From Streptomyces chromofuscus (lineage in GTDB: Bacteria; Actinomycetota; Actinomycetes; Streptomycetales; Streptomycetaceae), in contig NZ_CP063374.1 of NCBI RefSeq assembly GCF_015160875.1, positions 6,513,501-6,577,500 on the forward strand: a stretch of DNA of 64,000 bases. Reading direction: 5' to 3'. Of this stretch, positions 1-8,780 are shown one piece after another. The notes under the pieces are model-generated. The model was not told where the DNA came from, searched no databases, and saw nothing but the letters and a program-made list of their open reading frames with translations. How positions within the stretch are numbered: the stretch's first letter is position 1; each line of letters begins with the position of its first letter. The position numbers and the translations under genes were made by a program.

Positions 1-1
1 C

Positions 2-508
2 GTCCACGCGACCCTCGGCACCAGCCCCGACCAGGTCCTGGCCAGAACCAACCGGCTGCTGGTCGATCTCGCCCCCGATCTGTTCACCAGCTGCCTCTAC
101 GCCCACCTCGACTTCGCCCACCGGCGGGTCACGCTGGCCGGCGCCGGCCACCCGCCGCCGTTGCGGCGCCTCCCCGACGGCGACACCCGGCCCGTCGAGC
201 TGGCGCCCGGCCCGCTGCTCGGCATCGACCCCGACGCCGTGTTCCCCGTGACCGAGATGCCGCTCACGCCGGGGCTGACGCTCGCCTTCTACACCGACGG
301 CCTCATCGAAAGGCCGGGCGTCGACGTCGACGAGGCCATCGACGGCCTGGCACGGCACCTCGCCGATGCCGACGACCGGGACCTGGACGCGCTGGTCGAC
401 GCCCTGCTGCGGCAGGCCGGCCCCGACGGCCGGCGCACCGACGACACCGCCCTGCTCGTGCTGCAGCACCGGCCGGCGGGGGACGGCGAGCGGCACCCGG
501 GGGAGTAG
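2..508 (+). CDS. PP2C/SpoIIE-type serine phosphatase, C-terminal part
   Basis: The reading frame is open from the left edge, so the N-terminus lies outside the window. The visible 168 residues match the end of a SpoIIE/RsbU-type PPM phosphatase domain. The metal-site segments AGHPPPLRRL, FYTDGLIE and DDTALLVL appear in the usual order. These enzymes dephosphorylate anti-anti-sigma factors or related partners, often behind PAS or GAF sensor domains, but any such domains are not visible here. The gene converges on the cluster's alpha/beta hydrolase and is probably outside the biosynthetic cluster. Confidence 0.8.
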   Translation, partial: VHATLGTSPDQVLARTNRLLVDLAPDLFTSCLYAHLDFAHRRVTLAGAGHPPPLRRLPDGDTRPVELAPGPLLGIDPDAVFPVTEMPLTPGLTLAFYTDGLIERPGVDVDEAIDGLARHLADADDRDLDALVDALLRQAGPDGRRTDDTALLVLQHRPAGDGERHPGE

Positions 509-830
509 CCGACGCGCACGGTCCTCGCCGTCGCCGTGGCTCAGCGCGTCCGGAGTGCCTCAGGAGCGGGCCCGGACGGTGGTCGACGCCGTGGCCCCGA
601 CGGCGGTCGCCGCGAAGTCCGCAAGAAGTGAGCCGGCGCGTCCGGAACCCGTGGGCAGGCGCCGCCGCGGTCCTCCGGGGCGGGGCGGCCGGGAGGTCGG
701 ACGGACTCGGCGCGCTCCGCGGCACGGTGGTCGCCGTCCGCGGCCCGCGTCCGGGGCGCGCCGGACGCGCGGCGGCCCGGGAGGACGCCTCCGCCGTCCG
801 TTCCGGGAGCAGCGGCCGTGTGGTCCGCGC
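509..830. other. Intergenic region between converging genes
   Basis: This 322-base stretch separates the phosphatase end from the hydrolase end. The open frames crossing it are low-complexity Arg/Pro/Ala shadows of GC-rich DNA and I see no credible gene. The only clear structure is the hairpin at 746-769. Confidence 0.6.
746..769 (-). terminator. Hairpin downstream of the sugar/hydrolase operon
   Basis: A perfect 9-bp inverted repeat (CGCGTCCGG / CCGGACGCG) with a 6-base loop lies about 60 bases past the stop of the hydrolase gene. No U-tract follows, as is common in Streptomyces. It is a plausible end for the long leftward operon. Confidence 0.45.
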
Positions 831-1904
831 TCACCTCCGTCCCGAGGGACGCCCGTCCAGGACGGCGAGCGGCGCCGGGCGGGGGCCGGGGCGTGCGAAG
901 CGGAGCCACAGCAGCTGGGAGATGAGCCAGCGCCGCATCGCGCCGAGGTGGGCCGGCGAACCGTGCACGTCGTCGAAGGTGCGGAAGCGGACGTCGGGGA
1001 GCGTGCGGAGCAGCAACGCCTGCTCCGTGGCCGGGATGATCTCGTCGCGGCTGCTCGCGACGTACCGGACGGGTACGCGCACCTGCCCGAGCTGCTGGGG
1101 GGTGAGCGCGAAGGCGGGCAGCAGGGTCCGCAGCGCGGCGAGGTCCTCGCTGCCGGTGAGCCGGCGCAGGGTGTCGGCCGTGATGCCCGGCACACGAGGC
1201 CACCAGTCCTCGTCGGTGAAGAAGCCGGCGACGGGCGCACCGACGGTGAGGATCCGGCGGATGCGCGGGTCCTCGGCGGCGGCCCGCAGCGCGAGGTGGC
1301 CGCTGAAACTGAGCGCGAGCATCGAGGTGTCGCCGACCCGGGCGCGGCCGGCGAGCCGGTCGAGCAGGGTGCCGATCATGCGCCAGGAGTCGGGGCCGTA
1401 CGGGACGGTGTTCTCGCCCACCCCCGGCAGTTCGGTGACGACGGCGGCGAAGCCCAGCCTGCGCAGCAGCGGCAGCAGCGGAGCCCACTGCTCCTTGACG
1501 CTGACGATGCCGCCCATGACGAGCAGCAGCGGACGCGAGGCGTCGAGTCCGGCGGCCCAGCAGGCCACGGTGCCGCCGGCGTGCTCGAACTCCAGTCGCT
1601 CGATGCCATTCTGGCCCCGGCGCCACTGGTCGAAGGTGTCGACACAGAGCCGCTGGGCGGTCCGGCGCTCGGCGTCGCCGTGGTGGGGGAAGCGGGCGAG
1701 AGCGTAGTGCCGGCAGGCGTCGAGGAGGTCGCCGCGGTCCGCGGCGGCCCGGCCCTCGGCGGTCCACACCGCGGCCCACGAGTGCGGGTCCCCGGGGGCG
1801 TCGCCGGTGATGCGGGCCAGCACGCTCGTGGCGTGCTCGACCGTCATGCCCTGGCCCCCGGCGTGCAGACGGGCGAATTCCTTGAGCTCTTCCAGATGGT
1901 CCAT
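831..1904 (-). CDS. Alpha/beta hydrolase, AbyA5/Agg5-like (tetronate acetate elimination)
   Basis: This 357-residue protein has the layout of the FrsA-like hydrolases found in tetronate clusters. A helical N-terminal segment includes DACRHYALARFP, and the hydrolase core follows with the nucleophile elbow LALSFSGH. The first elbow position is Ala instead of Gly, and Ser is the likely nucleophile. In abyssomicin and agglomerin pathways such proteins eliminate acetate from the acetylated hydroxymethyl group to give the exocyclic methylene. I chose the ATG at 1904 because residues upstream of it are low-complexity and overlap the glycosyltransferase frame. The gene is last in the sugar operon, about 100 bases after the glycosyltransferase and far from the other tetronate genes. 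The role is inferred from family and cluster context. Confidence 0.75.
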   Translation of the reverse strand: MDHLEELKEFARLHAGGQGMTVEHATSVLARITGDAPGDPHSWAAVWTAEGRAAADRGDLLDACRHYALARFPHHGDAERRTAQRLCVDTFDQWRRGQNGIERLEFEHAGGTVACWAAGLDASRPLLLVMGGIVSVKEQWAPLLPLLRRLGFAAVVTELPGVGENTVPYGPDSWRMIGTLLDRLAGRARVGDTSMLALSFSGHLALRAAAEDPRIRRILTVGAPVAGFFTDEDWWPRVPGITADTLRRLTGSEDLAALRTLLPAFALTPQQLGQVRVPVRYVASSRDEIIPATEQALLLRTLPDVRFRTFDDVHGSPAHLGAMRRWLISQLLWLRFARPGPRPAPLAVLDGRPSGRR

Positions 1905-2005
1905 GGTGGAGGTACCGTCCCCGGTCGGTTCGGGCGCCGTCGGGACGGCGCGGAACGGGTGGGCCCGCCGCGCGCGACACGTCGCCGCGGCGGTGCTGAG
2001 GGTGC

Positions 2006-3187
2006 TCAGACCCGGCCGGCCAGGCGGGCCTCGATCGCGTCGGCCGCCACGGCCGGACCGTCGACGGACCGCATCCGGTCCCGCGCGACCCGCACCCGCT
2101 CGGCCAGCGAGGCGTCGCCCGTCACCTGGTCCGCGCTCTCGCGCAGGCTGCGGACCGTGACGTCCTCGCGGGCCAGCAGACGACCTAGGCCCAGTTCCTG
2201 CACGCGCAGGGAGTTCGCCCGCTGCTCGTTCGTCTGCGGCACGGTCACCATGGGGACGCCGTTGTACAGCGACTCCATGACACTGTTCATGCCGCCGTGA
2301 TGGATGAACAGACGGGCGTGGCGCAGCACGTCGAGCTGCGGCGCGTACCGGCGCACGTCGACGTTGGGGGGCAGCGGCCCGAGGCCGGCGGGGTCGGTGT
2401 GCTCGCCGACGGTGATCAGCACGTCCCACTCGGAGTCGCCGAAGGCCTCGATGGCCATCGTGAAGAACTCGGGCCAGCCCCTGGCCGAGGTCCCCAACGA
2501 GATCAGCACGACGGGCCGGTCGGCCGAGGCCGGCTGCCAGGTGCCCTGGTAGGGGCGTTCGGCGATGCAGGGCCCGGTGAAGACGAACCGCTCGTCGAAG
2601 GTCTCACCGGCGTACTGGAACTCGCGCGGCAGGAAGACGAGGGCAAGTTCCTCGATCTCCGTCAGGAACGCCATCGGGTCCGCGGGCAGACCGAACCGGG
2701 GCAGCGAACCGCCGAGTCGCCGCACCGCCTCGATCATCCGCGGGTCGTTCAGCTCGGCCACCGGGAACTTCTCCCGGATCGAGAAGTGCTCGTTCGCCGC
2801 GAGGACCGGATAGAGCCGGATCAGCGGAAGGTCCCTGGGGGCGGCGAAGAAGCGGGCCCCCCACGCCATGAAGTCGTGGACGACGACGTCCGGGCGGTTC
2901 TCCTCGTAGAACGGCGTGACCTGTGCCGCGAGTCCGAGGCCCTCGTCCAGGACGCGCAGGCCCTCGCCCGCGACCTCCTCGGCGGTGAGGGGGACGCGGT
3001 AGAAGTCCCCGAAGGCCGAGTCGTAGCGGACCGGTTCGGCGCCGGTGGCCTTGACGATGGGGGCGAAGTGCTCGGTCACCGTGCAGGTGACCCGGTGCCC
3101 CCGTCGCACCAGTTCCTCGACCACGCCGACCGTCGGGTTGACGTGGCCGACGGCCGGAAAGTTGAAGAAAGCGATGTGGCGTTGCAC
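2006..3187 (-). CDS. MGT-family (OleD-like) glycosyltransferase
   Basis: This is a GT-B, GT1-family enzyme of 393 residues, starting at the GTG at 3187 behind GGAGGAGA. The N-terminal acceptor domain opens with FFNFPAVGHVNP. The C-terminal donor domain carries IHHGGMNSVMESL and PQTNEQ, the nucleotide-sugar site of the macrolide glycosyltransferase group. Relatives either decorate antibiotics with deoxysugars or, like OleD and MGT, add glucose to inactivate the producer's own drug. It lies downstream of the reductase gene in the sugar operon. A transfer of the trideoxysugar to the tetronate is likely, and a self-resistance role is the alternative. Confidence 0.85.
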   Translation of the reverse strand: MQRHIAFFNFPAVGHVNPTVGVVEELVRRGHRVTCTVTEHFAPIVKATGAEPVRYDSAFGDFYRVPLTAEEVAGEGLRVLDEGLGLAAQVTPFYEENRPDVVVHDFMAWGARFFAAPRDLPLIRLYPVLAANEHFSIREKFPVAELNDPRMIEAVRRLGGSLPRFGLPADPMAFLTEIEELALVFLPREFQYAGETFDERFVFTGPCIAERPYQGTWQPASADRPVVLISLGTSARGWPEFFTMAIEAFGDSEWDVLITVGEHTDPAGLGPLPPNVDVRRYAPQLDVLRHARLFIHHGGMNSVMESLYNGVPMVTVPQTNEQRANSLRVQELGLGRLLAREDVTVRSLRESADQVTGDASLAERVRVARDRMRSVDGPAVAADAIEARLAGRV

Positions 3188-3255
3188 GAATCTCTCCTCC
3201 GATGCGCCGCCCCGTCCTTCGGCCGGTCGTCGCCGAGGGACGGTGCGGCGGGCGT

Positions 3256-4251
3256 TCAGCCAGTTCCGACAGTTGCGACGGGCGCCCCGTACGAGGCGGA
3301 CCGGTGTATCTCGTCGAGGAGTTCCGCCTGCCGCAGGGTGGTGCCGGGGTCCGTGCGGACGCCGGAGCGCACCGCGGCGGCGAAGGCCGCGACGGTGGCC
3401 GCCACCTGGTCGTGCGGTGCGAGCCGGATCTCCTCGGTCTTGCCGTCGCGGTGCAGGCCGATCACGGGCACGTGGTCGGCGGGCGGGGTGAACGCCCGGT
3501 CCACGGTGATGCCGCCCTCGCTGCCCCACAGTTCGTACGACGAGCGGTAGGCGTGCTCCATGCCGAAGGCGATCTGGGCGGTGACGCCGTCCGGAGTGCT
3601 CAGCAGGGCGGCGCCCGAGGTCTCCACCCGCCGCCCCCCGCCCCGTGTGAGGCGCGCGCCCACGAGGCCGAGCCCGGGACCCAGGAAGTGCAGCGCGGCC
3701 CGGAGCGGGTAGATCCCGACGTCCGCCAGGGCACCGCCGCCGAGCTCCCGGTCGTACCTGATGTCGCCGTCCGGGAGCGGAGGGATCGTGAACGCCGCGC
3801 CGAGGGAGCGCAGTTCGCCGATCGCCCCGTCGGCGAGCAGGCGTCGCACGGCCCCGTGCAGGCGGTGGTGGACGAACATGACGTTCTCCATCAGCACCAG
3901 GTCCCGGGCCGCGGCGAGTTCGAGCAGTTCCGCGGTGCGCAGGTGGTCGGTGGTCACGGGCTTCTCGGCCAGGACGTGCCGGCCCGTGTCGAGCGCCGCC
4001 TGCGTCCACTCGGCGTGCAGCGCCGCGGGCAGCGGCACGTACACCGCCTGCACGTCGTCCCGTTCGAGGAGTTCGCCGTACCCGTGGACGGGCCGGCAGC
4101 CGAAGCGCTCCGCGACCCGCCGCGCCTTGTCCGGGTCACGGCTGGCCACCGCCGCGATCTCGATGTCGGGTGAGGCCGCGAAGGCGGGGAGCATCCGGCG
4201 TACCGCGATGCCCGCGCACCCGATCACGCCCACGCGCAGCGGGCCGGTCAC
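3256..4251 (-). CDS. NDP-hexose 3-ketoreductase (Gfo/Idh/MocA family)
   Basis: This 331-residue protein has an N-terminal Rossmann fold (VGVIGCAGIAVRRMLPA) and the AEKPVTTD motif typical of Gfo/Idh/MocA oxidoreductases. In deoxysugar pathways (SpnN, UrdT, TylC1 type) it reduces the 3-keto group of the 2,3-dehydratase product, giving a 4-keto-2,6-dideoxyhexose. The GTG start at 4251 overlaps the upstream 2,3-dehydratase stop as GTGA, which means translational coupling and supports pairing of the two enzymes. Ninety percent of such pairs in antibiotic clusters are not needed to make this call; the adjacency and motifs suffice. Confidence 0.85.
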   Translation of the reverse strand: MTGPLRVGVIGCAGIAVRRMLPAFAASPDIEIAAVASRDPDKARRVAERFGCRPVHGYGELLERDDVQAVYVPLPAALHAEWTQAALDTGRHVLAEKPVTTDHLRTAELLELAAARDLVLMENVMFVHHRLHGAVRRLLADGAIGELRSLGAAFTIPPLPDGDIRYDRELGGGALADVGIYPLRAALHFLGPGLGLVGARLTRGGGRRVETSGAALLSTPDGVTAQIAFGMEHAYRSSYELWGSEGGITVDRAFTPPADHVPVIGLHRDGKTEEIRLAPHDQVAATVAAFAAAVRSGVRTDPGTTLRQAELLDEIHRSASYGAPVATVGTG

Positions 4252-5645
4252 CGGTTCCCCACCGCCGCGGCGTTCAGGCAGGCGAGCATCGTGCGGGCCT
4301 GGACGTTGAGGTAGTGGCCGTGCCGGACCAGAGAGGTGAGCTGCGCGGGGGTGACCCAGGCGTAGCCGGGCGGCGCCTGGAGCGGGGCGTCCGCCGCGTC
4401 CGCCTCGACGACGAGGCAGCGGCTGTCGGCGTTGAGGAAGCGACCGCCCTCCTCGGAGTGCACGGCCGCGTAGCGGATGCGGTCCGGGCCGGCGCGCAGC
4501 ACCGTGTCCAGGAACAGGGGGCGTTCCTCCGCCGGCAGGTGGGCGTAGTTCTCCGGCGTGTACTGCACGGTCGGGCCGAGCTCGACGGTGTCGAGGAAGC
4601 CGCCCTCGACCCGGGCGTGCACCAGCACGTGCGGCACACCGTCGAAGTCGCGGGTGAGGAAGGCGGTGACACCGGGCCCGACCGGCTCGAACAGCGGCTG
4701 CGTCCAACCCGTCACCTCACGGTTCCCGGCCTGTACGGACACTGCCACGACCCTGAAGTAGCGGCCCTCCTCGTGCTCGATCGCGCTCTCGCCGCGCTTC
4801 CACCCCGGTACGGAGTCCAGCGGGACGCGCTCGGCCCGCACACTGTGCCGGGTGCGTTCCCCCGTGACCCAGGACAGCAACTCCGTGTCGGACAGCAGCG
4901 CGCCGTGCGACGCGTCCCCGAAGGGCAGGCAGGACAGCACCGTCCGGGAGTCCATGTTGATCACATGGTCGCGGTGCAGCAGCTCGTTGATCTGGCCGAG
5001 GGTGAGCCAGCAGAAGTCGTCGAGCAGCGGCACCTCGCCGACCGCCTCCACGACCATGTTGCGGTTGGACTTGCGGTAGAACCACGATCCGTGCTCGGAC
5101 TGCAGCACGTCGGCGACGATCCGGCCCCGGCCGGGCCCCACGAAGTACTCGATGTACTTGACGTCCGCGCCCCGGTGGGCCTTGGTGTAGTTGCTGCGGG
5201 TCGCCTGGACCGTGGGGGAGAGCTGGAGCAGGTTCGGGTTGCCCGGCTCCATCTTCGCCTGCATCAGGAAGTGCAGCACCCCGTCGAACTCCTTGACGAG
5301 GATGCCGAGGACGCCCACCTCGGGCTGCTTGATGATGGGCTGGTACCAGTCGGCGCGGGGACCGTCGCCGTACGGCTCCCCGTCCTCCGTGACGTGCAGG
5401 CCCTCGACGGTGAAGAACCGGCCGCTGCGGTGCACCAGGTTCCCGGTGGAGGCCTGGAACGACCAGCCGTCCAGCTCCGCGAACGGTATCCGCTCCACCC
5501 GGAAGGTATGGGTCCTGCGGCGCTCGGCCAGCCAGTCGCCGAAGTCCTCGGTGCGCAGGTGCGCGCCTCGGGTGGTGGCGGCCGACAGGGCGATGCGCGC
5601 CGCCGTGCTCTCGTTCTCGCGCCGTTGCAGGATGTGGGACGGCAT
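4248..5645 (-). CDS. NDP-4-keto-6-deoxyglucose 2,3-dehydratase
   Basis: This 465-residue protein has the expected length and the two-repeat structure of the family (SpnO, UrdS, TylCVI-like). Each half contains a segment ending in a VEA or VEG motif, with WFYRKSNRN in the first half and RFLNADSRC in the second. It removes the C-2 hydroxyl of NDP-4-keto-6-deoxyglucose to start 2-deoxygenation. The ATG at 5645 has GGGAGG about 8 bases upstream. The longer frame to 5696 would overlap the preceding gene and adds an unrelated Arg/Pro-rich tail. The downstream 3-ketoreductase is coupled to it. Confidence 0.9.
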   Translation of the reverse strand: MPSHILQRRENESTAARIALSAATTRGAHLRTEDFGDWLAERRRTHTFRVERIPFAELDGWSFQASTGNLVHRSGRFFTVEGLHVTEDGEPYGDGPRADWYQPIIKQPEVGVLGILVKEFDGVLHFLMQAKMEPGNPNLLQLSPTVQATRSNYTKAHRGADVKYIEYFVGPGRGRIVADVLQSEHGSWFYRKSNRNMVVEAVGEVPLLDDFCWLTLGQINELLHRDHVINMDSRTVLSCLPFGDASHGALLSDTELLSWVTGERTRHSVRAERVPLDSVPGWKRGESAIEHEEGRYFRVVAVSVQAGNREVTGWTQPLFEPVGPGVTAFLTRDFDGVPHVLVHARVEGGFLDTVELGPTVQYTPENYAHLPAEERPLFLDTVLRAGPDRIRYAAVHSEEGGRFLNADSRCLVVEADAADAPLQAPPGYAWVTPAQLTSLVRHGHYLNVQARTMLACLNAAAVGNR

Positions 5646-5688
5646 CGCTTGGCCTCCCCGCCTTTCTCGTGGTGCGGACGCGGCCGGG

Positions 5689-6432
5689 TCAGGCATGGCC
5701 GGCCGCGATCAAGTCGTTCAGGACCCGGCGGTAGTAGTCGGGCCCGAAGCCCAGGTCCGCCACCTGGGGGACCAGGGCGCGCAGCTTCTCCGTGGAGATG
5801 GCGTACCGGACGCCGGTGTCCACGTACTCCTTGCGCGGCTCCAGCCGCAGTGCCCGGGCGAGGTGGTCGACGATGTCCTCCACCGGGACGGCGAATCCGG
5901 AGGCCACGTTGACCGTCTCCGACTTCCTGTCCGCGGCGAGCAGCAGGTCGATGATCGTGGTCGCGTCGCTGACGGCGATCAGGTCGCGGGCGGCCCCCCG
6001 GTGCATGGTCACCACCCCTTCGCGCACCTGGCGCAGCAGCGTGGGGATGAGCTGGTGGTGCCGGCCGTGCGGACCGACCAGATGTCCCAGCCGGAGGATG
6101 AGGTGGTCGACCCCGGAGTCGCGCAGTTGCTCCTCGAGCGCGAGCTTGTGCGCGCCGTAGGGGCTGCAGGGCGTCACCGGGGCGTCCTCCCGGCCGGGGC
6201 CCTCGGCGAGCCCGTACATCCCGGTCGCGGCGGTCGAGAAGAACAGCAGGCGCAGTCCTGAGGCCGTGCACTGCTTGGTGACGTCGCGCAGCAGCGCCGC
6301 CTCCCGCTGGTAGTCCGCCTCCGAGGCGCCGCTCGTCCTGGACTCCCCCGCGGCGAGGGCCAGGGTGCCCGGATGACGGCCGGCCAGCGGACGCAGGCTC
6401 CGTGCCAGGAACCCGGTTCCCACAATGTCCAT
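5689..6432 (-). CDS. Short NAD-dependent epimerase/dehydratase-family protein
   Basis: This 247-residue protein starts MDIVGTGFLAR, a shortened Rossmann motif, and contains SPYGAHKLALEE, where Tyr and Lys match the extended-SDR catalytic YxxxK. At 247 residues it is clearly shorter than the usual 300-330 of this family. It sits between the 2,3-dehydratase and the C-3 dehydrase genes. It is probably a sugar reductase or epimerase working on a keto-sugar. Because a full-length 4-ketoreductase is also encoded at 7776-8780, it may handle a second sugar or set the C-4 stereochemistry. The exact reaction cannot be read from the sequence. Confidence 0.65.
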   Translation of the reverse strand: MDIVGTGFLARSLRPLAGRHPGTLALAAGESRTSGASEADYQREAALLRDVTKQCTASGLRLLFFSTAATGMYGLAEGPGREDAPVTPCSPYGAHKLALEEQLRDSGVDHLILRLGHLVGPHGRHHQLIPTLLRQVREGVVTMHRGAARDLIAVSDATTIIDLLLAADRKSETVNVASGFAVPVEDIVDHLARALRLEPRKEYVDTGVRYAISTEKLRALVPQVADLGFGPDYYRRVLNDLIAAGHA

Positions 6433-6474
6433 CGTCGTCGTCCTGTGTCTCGGGGATGGGGGCGGGTGTCCGGC

Positions 6475-7779
6475 TCAGCCGTGCCGGGCCACGAACTCTT
6501 TGACCGTGGCGGTCATGTAGTCGACCATCTCGTCGGTCAGCCCCGGGTAGACACCGATCCAGAAGGTGTGCTCGGTGATGACGTCGCTGTTGGTGAGGTC
6601 GCCGACGACGCGGTGCGGCCGGCCGATGTAGGCCGGCTGCCGGGTGAGGTTGCCGGCGAACAGTCGCCGGGTGCCGATCTTCCGCTCCTCCAGGTGCTCC
6701 ACCAGCTCGGCGCGGGAGAACGGGGCCTCGGGGTCGACGGTGATGACGAAGCCGAACCAGCTCGGTTCGGACCGCGGCGTCGGCTCCGGAAGCAGCAGGC
6801 CCGGCACGCCGTCCAGTCCCTCGCGCAGCCGGCGCCAGTTGCGTCGCCGCGCCTCGATGAAGCCGTCCAGCTTGGCGAGCTGGGACAGGCCCAGCGCCGC
6901 CTGGATGTCGGTGCCCTTCAGGTTGTAACCCACGTGGGAGAAGATGTACTTGTGGTCGTACCCGGCGGGCAGGTCGCCCATCTGGTACTCGAACCGCTTG
7001 AAGCAGGTGTTGTTCTTCCCGGGTTCGCACCAGCAGTCCCGGCCCCAGTCGCGCAGCGACTCCACGATGCGGGCCAGGCCGAGGTCGGAGGTGAGGACGC
7101 AGCCGCCCTCGCCCATGGTGAGGTGGTGCGCGGGGTAGAAGCTGACCGTGGTCAGGTCGCCGAAGGTGCCCGTGATCTGCCCGTCGTAGGTGGAGCCGAC
7201 CGCGTCGCAGTTGTCCTCGATGAGGAACAGGTCGTGGTCCCGGGCGAGTTGGGCCACCTCGGCGACCTCGAAGGGGTTGCCGAGCGCGTGCGCGATGATG
7301 ATCGCCCGGGTCTTGGGGCCGATCGCCCGCGCCACCCGGTCGGCCGTGGTGTTGTACGTGGCCAGGTCCACGTCCACGAAGACGGGGACGAGCCCGTTCT
7401 GCAGGATCGGGTTGACGGTGGTGGGGAAGCCGGCCGCGACGGTGATCACCTCGTCGCCCGGTTTCAGCCGTCGCTCCCCGAGCTGGTGCGAGGTGAGGGC
7501 CGAGACGGCGAGGAGGTTCGCCGACGATCCGGAGTTGGTCAGGTGGGCCTTGCGCCGCTTCAGGCGCTTGGCGAAGGCGGACTCGAACTTCTTCGAGCTG
7601 GGACCGGCGGCGATGCGCAGGGTCAGCGCCGCCTCCACGATGGCGACGCGGTCCTCCTCGTCCAGCACCGCGCCGGACGGCCAGATCTCGGTCACGCCGG
7701 GCACGAACTCCCGGTCGGGCGCGGTCTCGCGGTGGTACGTGCGGACTTCGTCCAGCACCAGTTGCTTGTGGTCGCTCAT
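6475..7779 (-). CDS. NDP-4-keto-6-deoxyhexose 3-dehydrase (E1, PMP/[2Fe-2S])
   Basis: This 434-residue aminotransferase-fold protein belongs to the DegT/RfbH group. The motif FYPAHHLTMGEGG carries His at the place where aminotransferases have the PLP-binding Lys, which is the hallmark of C-3 deoxygenating E1 enzymes (E1, SpnQ, UrdQ, RfbH). Cysteines in the region RDCWCEPGKNNTCF fit the iron-sulfur cluster of this family. With a reductase or ferredoxin as electron donor it removes the C-3 hydroxyl. The start at 7779 was chosen for the family N-terminus and for the ATGA overlap with the upstream ketoreductase stop. Confidence 0.92.
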   Translation of the reverse strand: MSDHKQLVLDEVRTYHRETAPDREFVPGVTEIWPSGAVLDEEDRVAIVEAALTLRIAAGPSSKKFESAFAKRLKRRKAHLTNSGSSANLLAVSALTSHQLGERRLKPGDEVITVAAGFPTTVNPILQNGLVPVFVDVDLATYNTTADRVARAIGPKTRAIIIAHALGNPFEVAEVAQLARDHDLFLIEDNCDAVGSTYDGQITGTFGDLTTVSFYPAHHLTMGEGGCVLTSDLGLARIVESLRDWGRDCWCEPGKNNTCFKRFEYQMGDLPAGYDHKYIFSHVGYNLKGTDIQAALGLSQLAKLDGFIEARRRNWRRLREGLDGVPGLLLPEPTPRSEPSWFGFVITVDPEAPFSRAELVEHLEERKIGTRRLFAGNLTRQPAYIGRPHRVVGDLTNSDVITEHTFWIGVYPGLTDEMVDYMTATVKEFVARHG

Positions 7780-8780
7780 CGTCCGTTCCTTCCGTTGACT
7801 GGTGCCGGCACGGCGGCCGCGATCAGGTCGCGCAGCGAGTCGTCGAGGGAGCGCCGCGGCCGCCATCCCAGGAGCCGCAGCGCCCGTGACACGTCCAGCT
7901 GCTGCCACTCCACGTCGGTGCGCAGGGAGGGGCCCGGGTCCGCCTCGACGACGGGGAGGTCCACGCCGCTGAGCGCGACCATGCGGTGGATCAGCGCACG
8001 CATCGACACGGCCTCGCCGCGGCCGATGTTGACCACCCGGCCGCCGACGTCCGCCCGCGGCGCGGTGGCGGCCGACCGGACGGCCTCGACGACGTCGTGC
8101 ACGTCTACGACGTCGCGGTGGGCGCGCAGCGGCGGCAGCCCGAGCTCGTCCGGCGTGCCGCCCCGGGACCGGGCGAGGGCGGCCTCACCGAGGTGCGCGG
8201 CGACCCTGCCGAAGAGGCTGCCGGCCGGCACCCCGGCACCGATCACGTTGGCGAGGCGGAGCACCACACCGTCCACGCCGCCTTCCGCCGTGGCCCGCAG
8301 GACGGTCCGCGTGCCGAGGAGCTTGGTGCGGCCGTACGGGGTGACGGGAGCGGGCTGCTGCTCCTCGGAGGTGCCGGCACCCGGCGTACCGGCGCCGTAC
8401 TCGTGGACGCTGCCGAGCTGGATCAGCCGCGGCGGGCCGGGCAGGCCGGCGAGCGCCTGCGTGACCCGGGCGACCAGGTCCGCGTTGCCCGCGGTCATCT
8501 CCGCCTCGTCCGCCCGCCAGGCCCGGCCGGCGGCGTTGACCACCACGTCGGGCCGCACCGAGGCGAAGAAGCCGGTCAGTTCCCGCCGGCCGGCCGCCAG
8601 CAGGTCCATCGGGACGGAGCGCGCTTGTGCCGGGCCGTCGGTCGCCGGGCTCCGGGACACCAGGTGCACCAGGGCGCCGTCGGCCGCGAACGCCGCGCCG
8701 ATGCGGCGGCCCAGGTAGCCGCTGCCCCCGAGCACCACGACACGCGGCCCGGCCGGTCCGCCGTTCTCAGCCGTCCGCAC
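7776..8780 (-). CDS. NDP-hexose 4-ketoreductase
   Basis: This 334-residue extended-SDR protein contains VVVLGGSGYLGRR, the NAD(P)-binding motif, and VTPYGRTKLLG, with the catalytic Tyr and Lys. It resembles the C-4 ketoreductases UrdR/UrdZ3/TylCIV that carry out the last reduction in NDP-deoxyhexose pathways. The GTG start overlaps the 3' end of the 4,6-dehydratase gene by 14 bases. The downstream gene overlaps it by 4 bases. The stereochemistry produced at C-4 cannot be predicted from the sequence. Confidence 0.85.
   Translation of the reverse strand: MRTAENGGPAGPRVVVLGGSGYLGRRIGAAFAADGALVHLVSRSPATDGPAQARSVPMDLLAAGRRELTGFFASVRPDVVVNAAGRAWRADEAEMTAGNADLVARVTQALAGLPGPPRLIQLGSVHEYGAGTPGAGTSEEQQPAPVTPYGRTKLLGTRTVLRATAEGGVDGVVLRLANVIGAGVPAGSLFGRVAAHLGEAALARSRGGTPDELGLPPLRAHRDVVDVHDVVEAVRSAATAPRADVGGRVVNIGRGEAVSMRALIHRMVALSGVDLPVVEADPGPSLRTDVEWQQLDVSRALRLLGWRPRRSLDDSLRDLIAAAVPAPVNGRNGR

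Noticed and set aside
541..1980. Long open frame on the minus strand across the hydrolase
   Set aside because: It is Arg/Pro-rich with no family motif and overlaps the well-supported hydrolase in another frame; a shadow frame of GC-rich DNA.
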